Positions 1-7,181 of a stretch of 31,457 nucleotides of DNA are shown here, piece after piece. How positions within the stretch are numbered: the first letter of the stretch is position 1; every line of letters begins with the position of its first letter. The stretch covers positions 1 to 31,457 of the forward strand of contig JALGZR010000099.1 in the NCBI GenBank assembly GCA_025774805.1. Reading direction: 5' to 3'. The stretch comes from a bacterium. Lineage in GTDB: Bacteria; ARS69. The notes under the pieces are model-generated. The model was not told the origin of the DNA, searched no databases, and saw only the letters and a program-made list of their open reading frames with translations. A program made the position numbers and the translations under genes.

Positions 1-1
1 C

Positions 2-544
2 GGCACTCTTCTCGGTCTCGTGAACGGCGTACGAACGATCGACGCCGTGATCGAGCAGAGCGAGCTGGATCGCTACACCGCGACCCGACTGCTCTTCGAC
101 TGCGCGCGAAACGGCTGGGTGCGGCGCCTGAGGTCCTCCGCCTCCACGCGGAGGGCCGACGTCATCGTCCCGGGCGAGTTCCGCCTCCGATGGGCCCTCG
201 GTTGGCTCGTGCCCGTGGCCGCGATCCTTCTCGTGAGCGTTCTCTTCAGCAATGTCCTCCGCGATCGCCGTCGCGACGATCTGCTGATCGGGGAATGGCG
301 CAACCGCATCGAAAGGCTCGAAGCCGCGCGAGAGAGAGAGCGGATCCGCCTGGCCGTCGAGGTCTACCGCGTCAATACCGGGCGATACCCTGAGGATCTG
401 CTCGACCTGGTCGAGACCGATCTGGTTCCTCAGGATGCCCTCAGGAGAGACGCGGGCCTTCAGTGGGAGTACACGCTCGGCCCGGAGGGCGAGTCGTTCG
501 CACTGCTCCCCGCCCCCCCGCCGGCGGCCGCCGCCGCAGACTGA
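2..544 (+). CDS. C-terminal part of a DUF4388/PATAN-like membrane protein (partial)
   Basis: The reading frame is open to the left edge, so this is the 3' end of a longer gene; the GTG at 20 is probably internal. The visible N-terminal portion (GTLLGLVNGVRTIDAVIE, followed by a short helical segment ending NGWVRR) resembles the tail of DUF4388/PATAN-type regulatory domains, where a 'G.RTI..I...S' segment precedes a small winged-helix-like unit. Next come a hydrophobic span (WALGWLVPVAAILLVSVLF), a charged helix rich in Arg and Glu, and a segment (AVEVYRVNTGRYPEDLLDLV) resembling the periplasmic part of GspG-like pseudopilins. It ends in a Pro/Ala-rich tail. Function is unknown; a membrane-anchored sensor or scaffold is a guess. 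It converges on pnp. The coding call is firm and the family assignment tentative. Confidence 0.7.
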   Translation, partial: GTLLGLVNGVRTIDAVIEQSELDRYTATRLLFDCARNGWVRRLRSSASTRRADVIVPGEFRLRWALGWLVPVAAILLVSVLFSNVLRDRRRDDLLIGEWRNRIERLEAARERERIRLAVEVYRVNTGRYPEDLLDLVETDLVPQDALRRDAGLQWEYTLGPEGESFALLPAPPPAAAAAD

Positions 545-607
545 TCGGGCCCCACGGCCGGACGGGGCGGCGACCGCGCCGCCGCGAGGTGATTCCACCC
601 GAACAAG

Positions 608-635
608 GCCCCGGCCGTCGGATGACGACCGGGGC
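608..635. terminator. Strong hairpin between convergent genes, possible bidirectional terminator
   Basis: GCCCCGG (608-614) pairs with CCGGGGC (629-635) and CGTC (616-619) pairs with GACG (624-627), with one C/A mismatch and a GGAT loop. It lies between the stop of the plus-strand gene (544) and the stop of pnp (666). On the pnp strand it is followed by CTTGTTC, only a weak U-rich tract, so intrinsic termination is plausible rather than certain. It could also protect 3' ends. Confidence 0.45.
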
Positions 636-665
636 TCTCGATTCCCGCGCGAGCGAAGCCGGAGC

Positions 666-2849
666 TCACCGCCGGGCGCCGGCGTGACGGCGTCCGCGAT
701 CGCGGTCCCGTCCGCCCCGTCCCCCGCTCGGTCGAGAGCTGGGAACGTACTCCTCCCCCGCCTCCTCGGCGAGGACGGCGCGACGGGAGAGCCGGATCTT
801 TCCCTGGGGGTCGATGTCGATCACCTTGACGGTGAGCGTGTCGCCCTCCTGCACGACATCCTGCACGCTCTCGACCCGCTTGCGATCGAGCTCGGAGATG
901 TGCACGAGGCCGTCCTTCCCCGGCAGGATCTCGACGAATGCCCCGAAGGGCTCGATGCGCCGCACCCTCCCGGTGTAGGTCTGGCCGATCTCCGCGTCGG
1001 CCACGATCTCCTCGACCATGCGAAGCGCGGCCTCACCGGCCTCTCCGTCGACGGAGGCGATCCTCACCTCGCCGTCGTCCTCCACGTCGACGTTTGCACC
1101 CGTGTCCGCGCAGATCTTCCGGATCGTCTTTCCGCCCGGTCCGATCACGTCTCGGATCTTTTCGGGGTCGATCATGATCCGGATGATGCGCGGTGCGTAC
1201 TTGCTGAGCTCCTCCCGCGGAGCCGAGATCGCCTCGGCCATTTTGCCCAGAATGTGCATCCGACCCTCGCGCGCCTGCTCGAGCGCCTGCGAGAGGACGG
1301 AGAAGGGAATCCCGCCCAGCTTATTGTCCATCTGGAGGGCCGTGATCCCCTCGGTGGTTCCGGTCACCTTGAAGTCCATGTCACCGAGGTGGTCCTCCAG
1401 ACCCAGGATGTCGGAGAGAACGGCGTAGCGGCCTTCCTCTCCGATCAATCCCATCGCGATCCCCGCAACCGCCGCCTTCGTCCCGACGCCCGCCTCCATG
1501 AGAGAGAGCGATCCGCCGCAGACCGTCGCCATCGAAGACGAGCCGTTCGATTCGGTGATCTCGGACACGACGCGAATCGTGTAGGGGAAGGCGTCTTCGG
1601 CGGGAATGACCGGCTCGAGCGCGCGCTCGGCGAGGTTCCCGTGCCCGACCTCGCGACGGCTCGTACCCATGAGCCGCCGGACCTCTCCCACCGAGTAGGG
1701 CGGGAAGTTGTAGTGGAGCATGAAGCTCTTCCAGGAAGCCCCTTCCAGAGCGTCGATCTTCTGCTCGTCCTGGCTCGTGCCGAGCGTGGTGATCACGAGG
1801 GCCTGGGTCTCGCCGCGAGTGAAGAGGGCGGATCCGTGGGCGCGCGGCAACACCCCGATCTCGCAGGTGATCGGGCGGATGTCCTTCAGACTCCGACCGT
1901 CGGCGCGGCGCTCTTCCTTGAGGACCATGTCCCGGAGATCCTTTTTCTCCAGCTCGCCGAAGATCGCCTTGAGGAAACGCTCGTCCTCCTCCTCGCCCCA
2001 CCGCTCGGACAGGCTCTCGATCATGGCGTCGCGCACCGCCTTGACCGCCTCGGCCCGATCGTGCTTGCCCTGAACGCGGTTGGCCTCGGAGAGCTTTCCG
2101 GCGACGGCGGCGGCCACGGCCTCCCGCATGCCCTCGGGGGCCTCCGGAGGCTCGAACTCCACCTTTTCCCGTCGATCACTCTCGGCGAGAACCTGCTCCT
2201 GGAGATCGATCACGCCCTGGATCTCGTGGAACGCCTTCTCGAGCGCCTCCACCACGACCGCCTCGGCGACCTCATGAGCGCTTCCCTCGACCATCACGAT
2301 CGCGTTTCGGGTTCCCGCCACGGTGAGCACCAGATCGGCGTCTTCCCGTTGGTCGAAGGTCGGATTCACGACGAACTCGCCGTCGAGCCGACCGATCCGG
2401 ATCGCCCCCACCGGCTCGGGAAAGGGAATGTCCGACAGGCAGAGAGCCGTGGACGCGCCGATGAGCGCCAGCGCGTCGGAGTCGTTCTGCTGGTCGGACG
2501 AGAGAACGGTCGCGATGACCTGGGTCTCCCGCGTCCATCCGTTGGGGAAGAGCGGACGGAGCGGACGATCGACCTGACGGGCGCTCAGGATCTCCTTCTC
2601 CGAGGGTCGGGCCTCGCGTTTGAAAAATCCACCGGGGATCTTCCCGGCCGCGTAGAACTTCTCGCGGTATTCCACGGTCAGGGGCAGGAAATCCTTCGCC
2701 GGATCGGCCTTCGAGGACGCCTGCGCGGTGACGAGGACGACGGTGTCCCCGAAGTGGACGAGGGCGCTGCCCGCCGCCTGCTTGGCGATTCTTCCCGTCT
2801 CGATCGTCAGGGTTCGCCCCCCGATCGTGGTGCTCTTGATGACCTTCAT
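666..2849 (-). CDS. pnp: Polyribonucleotide nucleotidyltransferase (PNPase)
   Basis: PNPase is a phosphorolytic 3'-5' exoribonuclease, normally a trimer in the RNA degradosome. The 727-residue product has two RNase PH-like halves. The first carries FKREARPSEKEILSARQVDRPLRPLF near residues 76-101 and the second carries the GSALFTRGETQAL core. A KH domain follows at about 555-615 (IGPGGKTIRK at 569-578), then an S1 domain at about 620-690 (GAFVEILPGKDGLVHISEL), and finally an Arg/Gly-rich tail (about 695-727). Length is close to the usual 700-720 plus that tail. The ATG at 2849 has an AAGGA-type ribosome-binding site 6 nt upstream. It follows rpsO, the order known from many bacteria, across a 148-bp spacer holding two identical hairpins, so post-transcriptional control is likely. 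Confidence 0.97.
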   Translation of the reverse strand: MKVIKSTTIGGRTLTIETGRIAKQAAGSALVHFGDTVVLVTAQASSKADPAKDFLPLTVEYREKFYAAGKIPGGFFKREARPSEKEILSARQVDRPLRPLFPNGWTRETQVIATVLSSDQQNDSDALALIGASTALCLSDIPFPEPVGAIRIGRLDGEFVVNPTFDQREDADLVLTVAGTRNAIVMVEGSAHEVAEAVVVEALEKAFHEIQGVIDLQEQVLAESDRREKVEFEPPEAPEGMREAVAAAVAGKLSEANRVQGKHDRAEAVKAVRDAMIESLSERWGEEEDERFLKAIFGELEKKDLRDMVLKEERRADGRSLKDIRPITCEIGVLPRAHGSALFTRGETQALVITTLGTSQDEQKIDALEGASWKSFMLHYNFPPYSVGEVRRLMGTSRREVGHGNLAERALEPVIPAEDAFPYTIRVVSEITESNGSSSMATVCGGSLSLMEAGVGTKAAVAGIAMGLIGEEGRYAVLSDILGLEDHLGDMDFKVTGTTEGITALQMDNKLGGIPFSVLSQALEQAREGRMHILGKMAEAISAPREELSKYAPRIIRIMIDPEKIRDVIGPGGKTIRKICADTGANVDVEDDGEVRIASVDGEAGEAALRMVEEIVADAEIGQTYTGRVRRIEPFGAFVEILPGKDGLVHISELDRKRVESVQDVVQEGDTLTVKVIDIDPQGKIRLSRRAVLAEEAGEEYVPSSRPSGGRGGRDRDRGRRHAGARR

Positions 2850-2865
2850 GGAGATCCTTTCTCGT

Positions 2866-2883
2866 GCCGCCCCCTCGGGCGGC
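2866..2883 (-). other. rpsO-pnp spacer hairpin, copy proximal to pnp
   Basis: On the plus strand this reads GCCGCCCCCTCGGGCGGC. In the mRNA it forms a 7-bp GCCGCCC/GGGCGGC stem with a GAGG loop. It ends about 16 nt before the pnp ATG, just upstream of the ribosome-binding site. An identical element lies at 2905-2922. Seen directly; its role as a processing or autoregulatory site is inferred. Confidence 0.6.
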
Positions 2884-2904
2884 TCGGCTTTCCGCCTTGC
2901 GTCC

Positions 2905-2922
2905 GCCGCCCCCTCGGGCGGC
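2905..2922 (-). other. rpsO-pnp spacer hairpin, distal copy
   Basis: This is base-for-base identical to the element at 2866-2883, offset by 39 nt, with the same 7-bp stem and GAGG loop in the transcript. The 5' leader of E. coli pnp contains an RNase III hairpin that PNPase uses for autoregulation. This pair occupies the equivalent place but is not homologous in sequence. Confidence 0.6.
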
Positions 2923-2997
2923 GAGTGGGTGCCGCGATCCGCCGGGTCGGGCGGGGCGGCGGGTTGAACCCGGCTCGGGAGGGATGGTCCGTGGAAG

Positions 2998-3267
2998 CTA
3001 CCTGCGGAGACCCAGCTCCTTGATGATCGCCCGATAGCGATCCACCTTGTTCGCCTTGAGATAGTCCAGCAGACGACGGCGACGCCCGACCAGCTTGAGC
3101 AGGCCGCGGCGGGAGTGGTGATCCTTCTTGTGGGTCTTGAAGTGCTCCGTGAGGTAGTTGATCCGTTCCGTCAGGAGCGCAATCTGGACCTCAGGCGATC
3201 CGGAATCCGACTCGTGGATTCGATACTTCGCGATAATCCCCGACTTCTCGGTCTTCGACATCGTCAT
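2998..3267 (-). CDS. rpsO: 30S ribosomal protein S15
   Basis: S15 binds 16S rRNA early in assembly of the 30S platform. The 89-residue length is the family norm. Hallmarks are [20 protein letters not shown], the [20 protein letters not shown] segment that contacts rRNA, and the terminal LDYLK...RY..II..LGLRR. The ATG at 3267 has GAGGAGA 10 nt upstream; an in-frame ATG two codons later is the alternative. It has its own predicted promoter (3370-3398) and is followed by pnp. Confidence 0.98.
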   Translation of the reverse strand: MTMSKTEKSGIIAKYRIHESDSGSPEVQIALLTERINYLTEHFKTHKKDHHSRRGLLKLVGRRRRLLDYLKANKVDRYRAIIKELGLRR

Positions 3268-3369
3268 GGAAATGGGCTCTCCTCTGGGGTCCCGACAGCC
3301 GGGCGGGCCCTCAACTCTCCCCCGCGCTCTCTCCTTCTCGCATTTCGTCTCTGGCCGTATCAGCCGGGG

Positions 3370-3398
3370 AATCTAACAGAGGGCTCGGACCCTGTCCA
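3370..3398 (-). promoter_or_regulatory. Predicted sigma-70-type promoter for rpsO-pnp
   Basis: On the minus strand TGGACA (3398-3393; 5 of 6 to TTGACA) is separated by exactly 17 nt from TAGATT (3375-3370; 4 of 6 to TATAAT). A start near 3363 would give a leader of about 96 nt before rpsO. The same TAGATT -10 hexamer occurs in the lpxL promoter. It lies just downstream of the ribF stop. Confidence 0.5.
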
Positions 3399-3420
3399 GC
3401 GTCCTTCCGCCCCCCCCTTC

Positions 3421-4428
3421 TCATCGGGCCTCCCCGCTTCGTCCCCGATCCCGACCGGCCGACAGCCCCTCCCGGTCCCGGAGGATCTCCCGGGCCCTCT
3501 CCACGTCCGCCGAGATCCGCTTCGCGAGCGCCCGCGGGTTCGGGAAGGTCTCCTCGTCCCGAATGCGCTCGACGAATTCCACGCCGAGGACGAGGCCGGT
3601 GAGCTCTCCGGTGAAGTCCGGCAGATGAACCTCCACGACCGGATCCGACTTTCCGAAGGTCGGGCGGACTCCGATGTTGCTCACGCCGGGCCACGGATCT
3701 CCCGTCGCCTCCTCACTCAGAGTGCGGACGCGAACCGCATAGACCCCGAAGCGAGGCAGCAGCTTCCGATCATCCCCGACATCGACGTTGGCCGTGGGGA
3801 AACTGAGCGTTCTCCCCACCCCGCGCCCCGGGACGACCCGCCCCTGTAGTCCGTAGGGGTGTCCCAGAAGCTCCTCCGCCTCAGTCAACCGACCCCCCTC
3901 GACGAGCCTACGGATCCGGGAAGAGGAGATCGGCCCTCCGTTCTCCCGCACCGGGTCCACCCGGACGACTCGAAACCCCCGCTGCCGCCCCGCCTTCCGC
4001 AGCTTCTCGTAGCCGGCCGCCCGGTCCTTGCCCATCCGGAAGTCGTGCCCGACCACCAGAGCGGCCAGGCGACCGCCGTTCGGGACGAGCCTCTCCAGAA
4101 ACGAGAGGGGAGCGAGATCGGCGGTCTCCCGGTCGAACGGGCAGACCACGACGGCGTCGGGGGCGTGGGTCTCGAGCAGACGCACGCGTTCCTCCGGTGT
4201 CGTGAGGAGACGGGGCGCGATCTCGGGCCGCACGACCTCCAGCGGATGGGGATTCAGCGTGACGATCACCCCGGCGGCCCTGAGCGCATCGGCCTCCCTC
4301 CGGAGAGCCGCGAAGACCGCCGCATGTCCACGATGCACCCCATCGAAGACGCCGAGACTGATGGCGAGGGGCCTCCGGATCCGGTCCAGCGCCTCGATCC
4401 CGCGGGTGACGTTCACTCGGACGCTCAC
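3421..4428 (-). CDS. ribF: Bifunctional riboflavin kinase / FAD synthetase
   Basis: RibF converts riboflavin to FMN and then FAD. The N-terminal FMN adenylyltransferase (nucleotidyltransferase) domain shows GVFDGVHRGH at residues 26-35, with the HxGH nucleotide-binding signature, and ISSSRIR further on. The C-terminal flavokinase domain shows GRTLSFPTANV, with the PTAN motif, then GVYAVRV and SNIGVRPTF. I place the start at GTG 4428, giving 335 aa: it overlaps the truB stop in a GTGA and sits at the usual distance from the first motif. An upstream start at 4491 would add 21 residues unlike the family. The last 15 residues or so are a charged tail. Confidence 0.95.
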   Translation of the reverse strand: MSVRVNVTRGIEALDRIRRPLAISLGVFDGVHRGHAAVFAALRREADALRAAGVIVTLNPHPLEVVRPEIAPRLLTTPEERVRLLETHAPDAVVVCPFDRETADLAPLSFLERLVPNGGRLAALVVGHDFRMGKDRAAGYEKLRKAGRQRGFRVVRVDPVRENGGPISSSRIRRLVEGGRLTEAEELLGHPYGLQGRVVPGRGVGRTLSFPTANVDVGDDRKLLPRFGVYAVRVRTLSEEATGDPWPGVSNIGVRPTFGKSDPVVEVHLPDFTGELTGLVLGVEFVERIRDEETFPNPRALAKRISADVERAREILRDREGLSAGRDRGRSGEAR

Positions 4429-5321
4429 TCCGACCTCTTGCGTCGGCCGAACCCCGTGCGCGTCGGGGCGAGGTACATGATTCGCAGGCATTCCCGGTCG
4501 GCCCGAGCGATTCCCAGGAACTCGCCGGAGGGCAGAACCACCCGACTCAGACCGATCTCTGCGGGCGACTCCGCGACCGGCACCCGCCCTCCGACCCGAG
4601 GGAGGGGGCCCGCGGGGGACAGGGTGACGGCCGGCAGGAACTCGAGCGCACGCTCCGGGCCCACGGACTCTTCGTGAATGGTGTGCGCAGCCCGGGAGGA
4701 CTTCAGATCCGCCCAGGGAACGGCCCGCTCGACCGCGAAGATGCCCTGGCGGGATCTCCTCAACCGCGTCAGGTGGGCTCCGCAGCCGACCGTCTCCCCC
4801 AGGTCGTTCACGAGAGTCCGGACGTACGTCCCCTTCGAGCAGCGGATCGTGAAGCGGAAGTCGGGAAGGTCGACCGACCGGATCTCGAACGCGTGCACGG
4901 TGACCGGGCGCGCCGGCCGCTCGACCTCGACTCCGCGGCGGGCGAGCCGGTAGAGCTTGCGACCTTCGATCTTCACGGCGGAGAACATGGGCGGCGTCTG
5001 CTCGATGCGTCCCACGAAGCGTCGCGCCGCCTCCCGAATCGCGTCTCCGGACGTCTCCACCGGCCGTTCCCGAAGCACGTGGCCCGAGGCGTCCTGGGTG
5101 TCGGTCGTCGCGCCCAATCGGCCTTCGCCCTCGTACGTCTTCTCCGCCTCCATGAGGAAGGAGGAGATCTTCGTCGCCTTGCCGATGCAGAGCACGAGCA
5201 CGCCGGTGGCGTCCGGGTCGAGCGTGCCCGCATGGCCGACCTTTACCCCGCCCAGAATCCGCCTCACCGTCGCGACGACGTCGTGGGAGGTCAATCCCCC
5301 CGGCTTGTCGACGGCGACCAC
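4425..5321 (-). CDS. truB: tRNA pseudouridine(55) synthase TruB
   Basis: TruB isomerises U55 in the T-loop of tRNAs and helps tRNA folding. The product opens VVAVDKPGGLTSHDVV, then GHAGTLDPDATGVL with catalytic Asp at residue 35. KTYEGEGRLGATTDTQDASG, SKGTYVRTLVNDLG and a PUA-like C terminus follow. GTG 5321 gives 298 aa, the family norm, and has GAGG 8 nt upstream, just after the nrnA stop at 5332. The frame stays open to 5465, but the extra 48 residues are Arg/Pro-rich and overlap the coding end of the DHH gene, so they are probably not translated. It is translationally coupled to ribF through GTGA. Confidence 0.95.
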   Translation of the reverse strand: MVAVDKPGGLTSHDVVATVRRILGGVKVGHAGTLDPDATGVLVLCIGKATKISSFLMEAEKTYEGEGRLGATTDTQDASGHVLRERPVETSGDAIREAARRFVGRIEQTPPMFSAVKIEGRKLYRLARRGVEVERPARPVTVHAFEIRSVDLPDFRFTIRCSKGTYVRTLVNDLGETVGCGAHLTRLRRSRQGIFAVERAVPWADLKSSRAAHTIHEESVGPERALEFLPAVTLSPAGPLPRVGGRVPVAESPAEIGLSRVVLPSGEFLGIARADRECLRIMYLAPTRTGFGRRKRSE

Positions 5322-5331
5322 GCGAGGGGCC

Positions 5332-6391
5332 TCAGGCGGCGGTACTTCGGAGATGCTCCGCGACGGCGCGGAGGACCTCCTCTTTCGCTTTCTCGATCGG
5401 GCCCGAAACCCGGGCTCCGGAGGCGCGGGGATGCCCGCCCCCTCCGAATCGGCCGGCCACGCCATCGATCTCGACTCCTTCGTTCGATCGAAAACTCACC
5501 TTCACCGAGCCCTCGTCGGTCTCGCGGAAGAAGAGACCCACCTGAACCCCGTCGAGCGTCGACTCCTTCGTTCGATCGAAAACTCACCTTCACCGAGCCC
5601 TCGTCGGTCTCGCGGAAGAAGAGACCCACCTGAACCCCGTCGAGCGTCCGGGCCCAGGTCGAGAATCCGTCCGTGTCCTCGGGAAGGGCGCCCGTCTCCC
5701 GCAGCATGTCGACGGTGACGTGCAAGCAGGCCACGCGGCCGCCCTCCCGCACGTCGAGGGTCTCGAGCGCACGCCCCAGCAGCCGGGCCCCCGGAATGGA
5801 GCGCCCTTCGTAGAGGTGCACGGCCACCTCCCGGGGGTTCGCGCCCCGGTTCGCCAGGTCCGCCGCCGCTCCGAGCGCGCGGGCGTCCGCGTTGGAAAAC
5901 GTGAACCGTCCGGTGTCCGTGAGGATGCCCACGTACAGGTTCGTCGCCGCTTCCCGCGGAATCGCCAGACCCTCCGCGGACGCCATCTCCTGGATCATCA
6001 ACGACGCGGCCGCGGCCGACGGATCGACCCAATCGACGTCCCCGTATCGGGCGTTGTCCGCGTGGTGATCCACGTTGATCACCGCGACCCCTCGGTCGAG
6101 GAGACCGGAGAACGCCCCCAGCCGGGAAGGCGATGTCGTGTCGACGACGACGATCGCATCCGCGCCTCTCCGGACGTTCCCGGGCTCGAGCACCAGATCC
6201 TCCACCCCGGGAAGGAAGCGGTAGATCCGGGGAACCGGTCCCGAGATCCCGACCTCGGTGTCCTTTCCCGCCTCTCGAAGGATCCACGCGAGTCCGAGCG
6301 CGGTTCCGAGCGCGTCGCCGTCGGGATCGACGTGGGACAGGATGACGAAGCGCTCGCCGGTACGGAGACGCTCAGCGATTCGCGTTCTCAT
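5332..6391 (-). pseudogene. nrnA: DHH/DHHA1 phosphoesterase (NrnA-type oligoribonuclease/pAp phosphatase), frameshifted by an 88-bp tandem duplication
   Basis: NrnA-type enzymes degrade nano-RNAs and hydrolyse pAp. The N-terminal DHH domain is intact: HVDPDGDALGT, VVVDTTSPSRLG, VINVDHHADN and GILTDTGRF carry the metal-binding Asp and His residues. The DHHA1 half is interrupted because 5471-5558 is repeated exactly at 5559-5646, and 88 is not a multiple of 3. As written, the frame runs to a stop at 5291 with a nonsense tail and loses the substrate-binding GGGGHPRASG, which is present in another frame near 5420-5450. Deleting one copy restores a 323-residue protein from ATG 6391 to the stop at 5332, the normal family length. 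It is therefore either a true frameshift or an assembly artefact. The ATG overlaps the rbfA 3' end by 20 nt; ATG 6436 is an alternative start. Confidence 0.85.
5471..5646. repeat. Perfect 88-bp tandem direct duplication inside nrnA
   Basis: Copy A is 5471-5558 and copy B is 5559-5646. All 88 positions match, and the match runs 2 further bases before diverging, so the shared string is 90 nt. There is no spacer. The unit encodes the start of the DHHA1 domain. Confidence 0.97.
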
Positions 6392-6782
6392 CGCTCTCGT
6401 TCGTCGGGGTCGGAGGTTCGTCTTCTTTGCCGCCACCTTCCCGGCTCTTCAACTCCCGAAGAGCCGCGTCGATGCGGAAGCCCCGCTCCACCGAATCGTC
6501 GTAGACGAATCGGAGACGGGGAACCCGGCGCAGCCGGATCTCTCGCGATATCTCGGACTGCAGAAAGGGGGCGGCGCTCCGGAGCCCGGCCATCGACTCG
6601 TCCCGGGTCCGTTCGTCCCCGTAGATCGTGACGTAGACCTTCGCGGTGTCGAACTCGCGGGAGACCTTCACGCCCGTCACCGTCACCAGACCGATGCGGG
6701 GATCGCGCACCTTCGTGAGGAGGGCCTCACTGATGATACGCCGCAACCGGTCGTCCGTTCGTTTCAGTTGGTGGGATCGCAA
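6372..6782 (-). CDS. rbfA: 30S ribosome-binding factor A
   Basis: RbfA is a KH-type factor for late 30S maturation and 16S rRNA 5'-end processing. The product begins LRSHQLKRTDDRLRRIISEAL and continues DPRIGLVTVTGVKVSREFDTAKVYVTI, then LQSEISREIRLRRVPRLRF and DDSVERGFRID, all typical of the family. TTG 6782 gives 136 aa, close to the normal 120-135. A longer in-frame start at 6881 would run back into the DUF503 gene. The last 20 residues or so are acidic (EDEPPTPTNESDENANR). It lies 31 bp after the DUF503 gene. Confidence 0.93.
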   Translation of the reverse strand: MRSHQLKRTDDRLRRIISEALLTKVRDPRIGLVTVTGVKVSREFDTAKVYVTIYGDERTRDESMAGLRSAAPFLQSEISREIRLRRVPRLRFVYDDSVERGFRIDAALRELKSREGGGKEDEPPTPTNESDENANR

Positions 6783-6813
6783 GAGCTCTCTCTTCCCCGA
6801 CCGGCCTTCCCGG

Positions 6814-7095
6814 CTAGATGGAGTCGCGCACGACGTCGATGACCAGAACCCGCGTCTCGGATTCGATGATCCGGAGGACATCGTCGAGTACCCGCTCGAC
6901 GATTCCGCCCTCTCCTCCGACGGCGGCCACGCCGATCATGCCCCGAGCGCGCAGCTCCTGATGGCCGACCTCCGCCACCGCGACCGGAAAGCGCGCCCGG
7001 ATGCGGTCCTTGAGGCTCGCCATCACCTTTCGCTTCGCCTTCAGGGAGTCGCTTCCGGGGATCCGGAAGTCGACCTCGAGAGTTCCGACGCGCAA
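6814..7095 (-). CDS. DUF503 family protein (YlxP-like)
   Basis: The product is 93 residues beginning LRVGTLEVDFRIPGSDSLKAKR, with VAEVGHQELRARGMIGVAAVGG and a C-terminal helix. This is the DUF503/YlxP family, which lies between infB and rbfA in many bacteria and is thought to act in ribosome assembly or translation; no reaction is established. The start is TTG 7095, chosen because GGGAGG lies 6 nt upstream and the protein then has exactly the family length. Upstream extension to 7272 would be low-complexity and overlap infB. Confidence 0.9.
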   Translation of the reverse strand: MRVGTLEVDFRIPGSDSLKAKRKVMASLKDRIRARFPVAVAEVGHQELRARGMIGVAAVGGEGGIVERVLDDVLRIIESETRVLVIDVVRDSI

Positions 7096-7138
7096 CGATG
7101 GCCTCCCGCCGCGGCGGGGGGATGAGGTGCGCCCGACT

Positions 7139-7163
7139 CCGGGCCGGGTCCGGGCCGGGTCCG
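7139..7163. repeat. Short 11-bp tandem repeat in the infB-DUF503 spacer
   Basis: CCGGGCCGGGT is repeated twice, followed by CCG, inside an 86-bp spacer that is unusually long for this operon. No hairpin with a U-tract is seen. Probably a simple-sequence expansion in GC-rich DNA. Confidence 0.6.
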
Positions 7164-7181
7164 CGCCGACTCGGCGTCGAC

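Noticed and set aside
435-3023. An open frame of over 860 codons on the plus strand opposite pnp
   Set aside because: It is the antisense shadow of a well-conserved gene in GC-rich DNA. Its translation is rich in Arg, Asp, Leu and His with no recognisable domain, and it spans the pnp/rpsO spacer.
4429-5465. FMN riboswitch for ribF
   Set aside because: ribF starts inside the truB stop codon, so there is no leader, and no FMN aptamer elements are visible.
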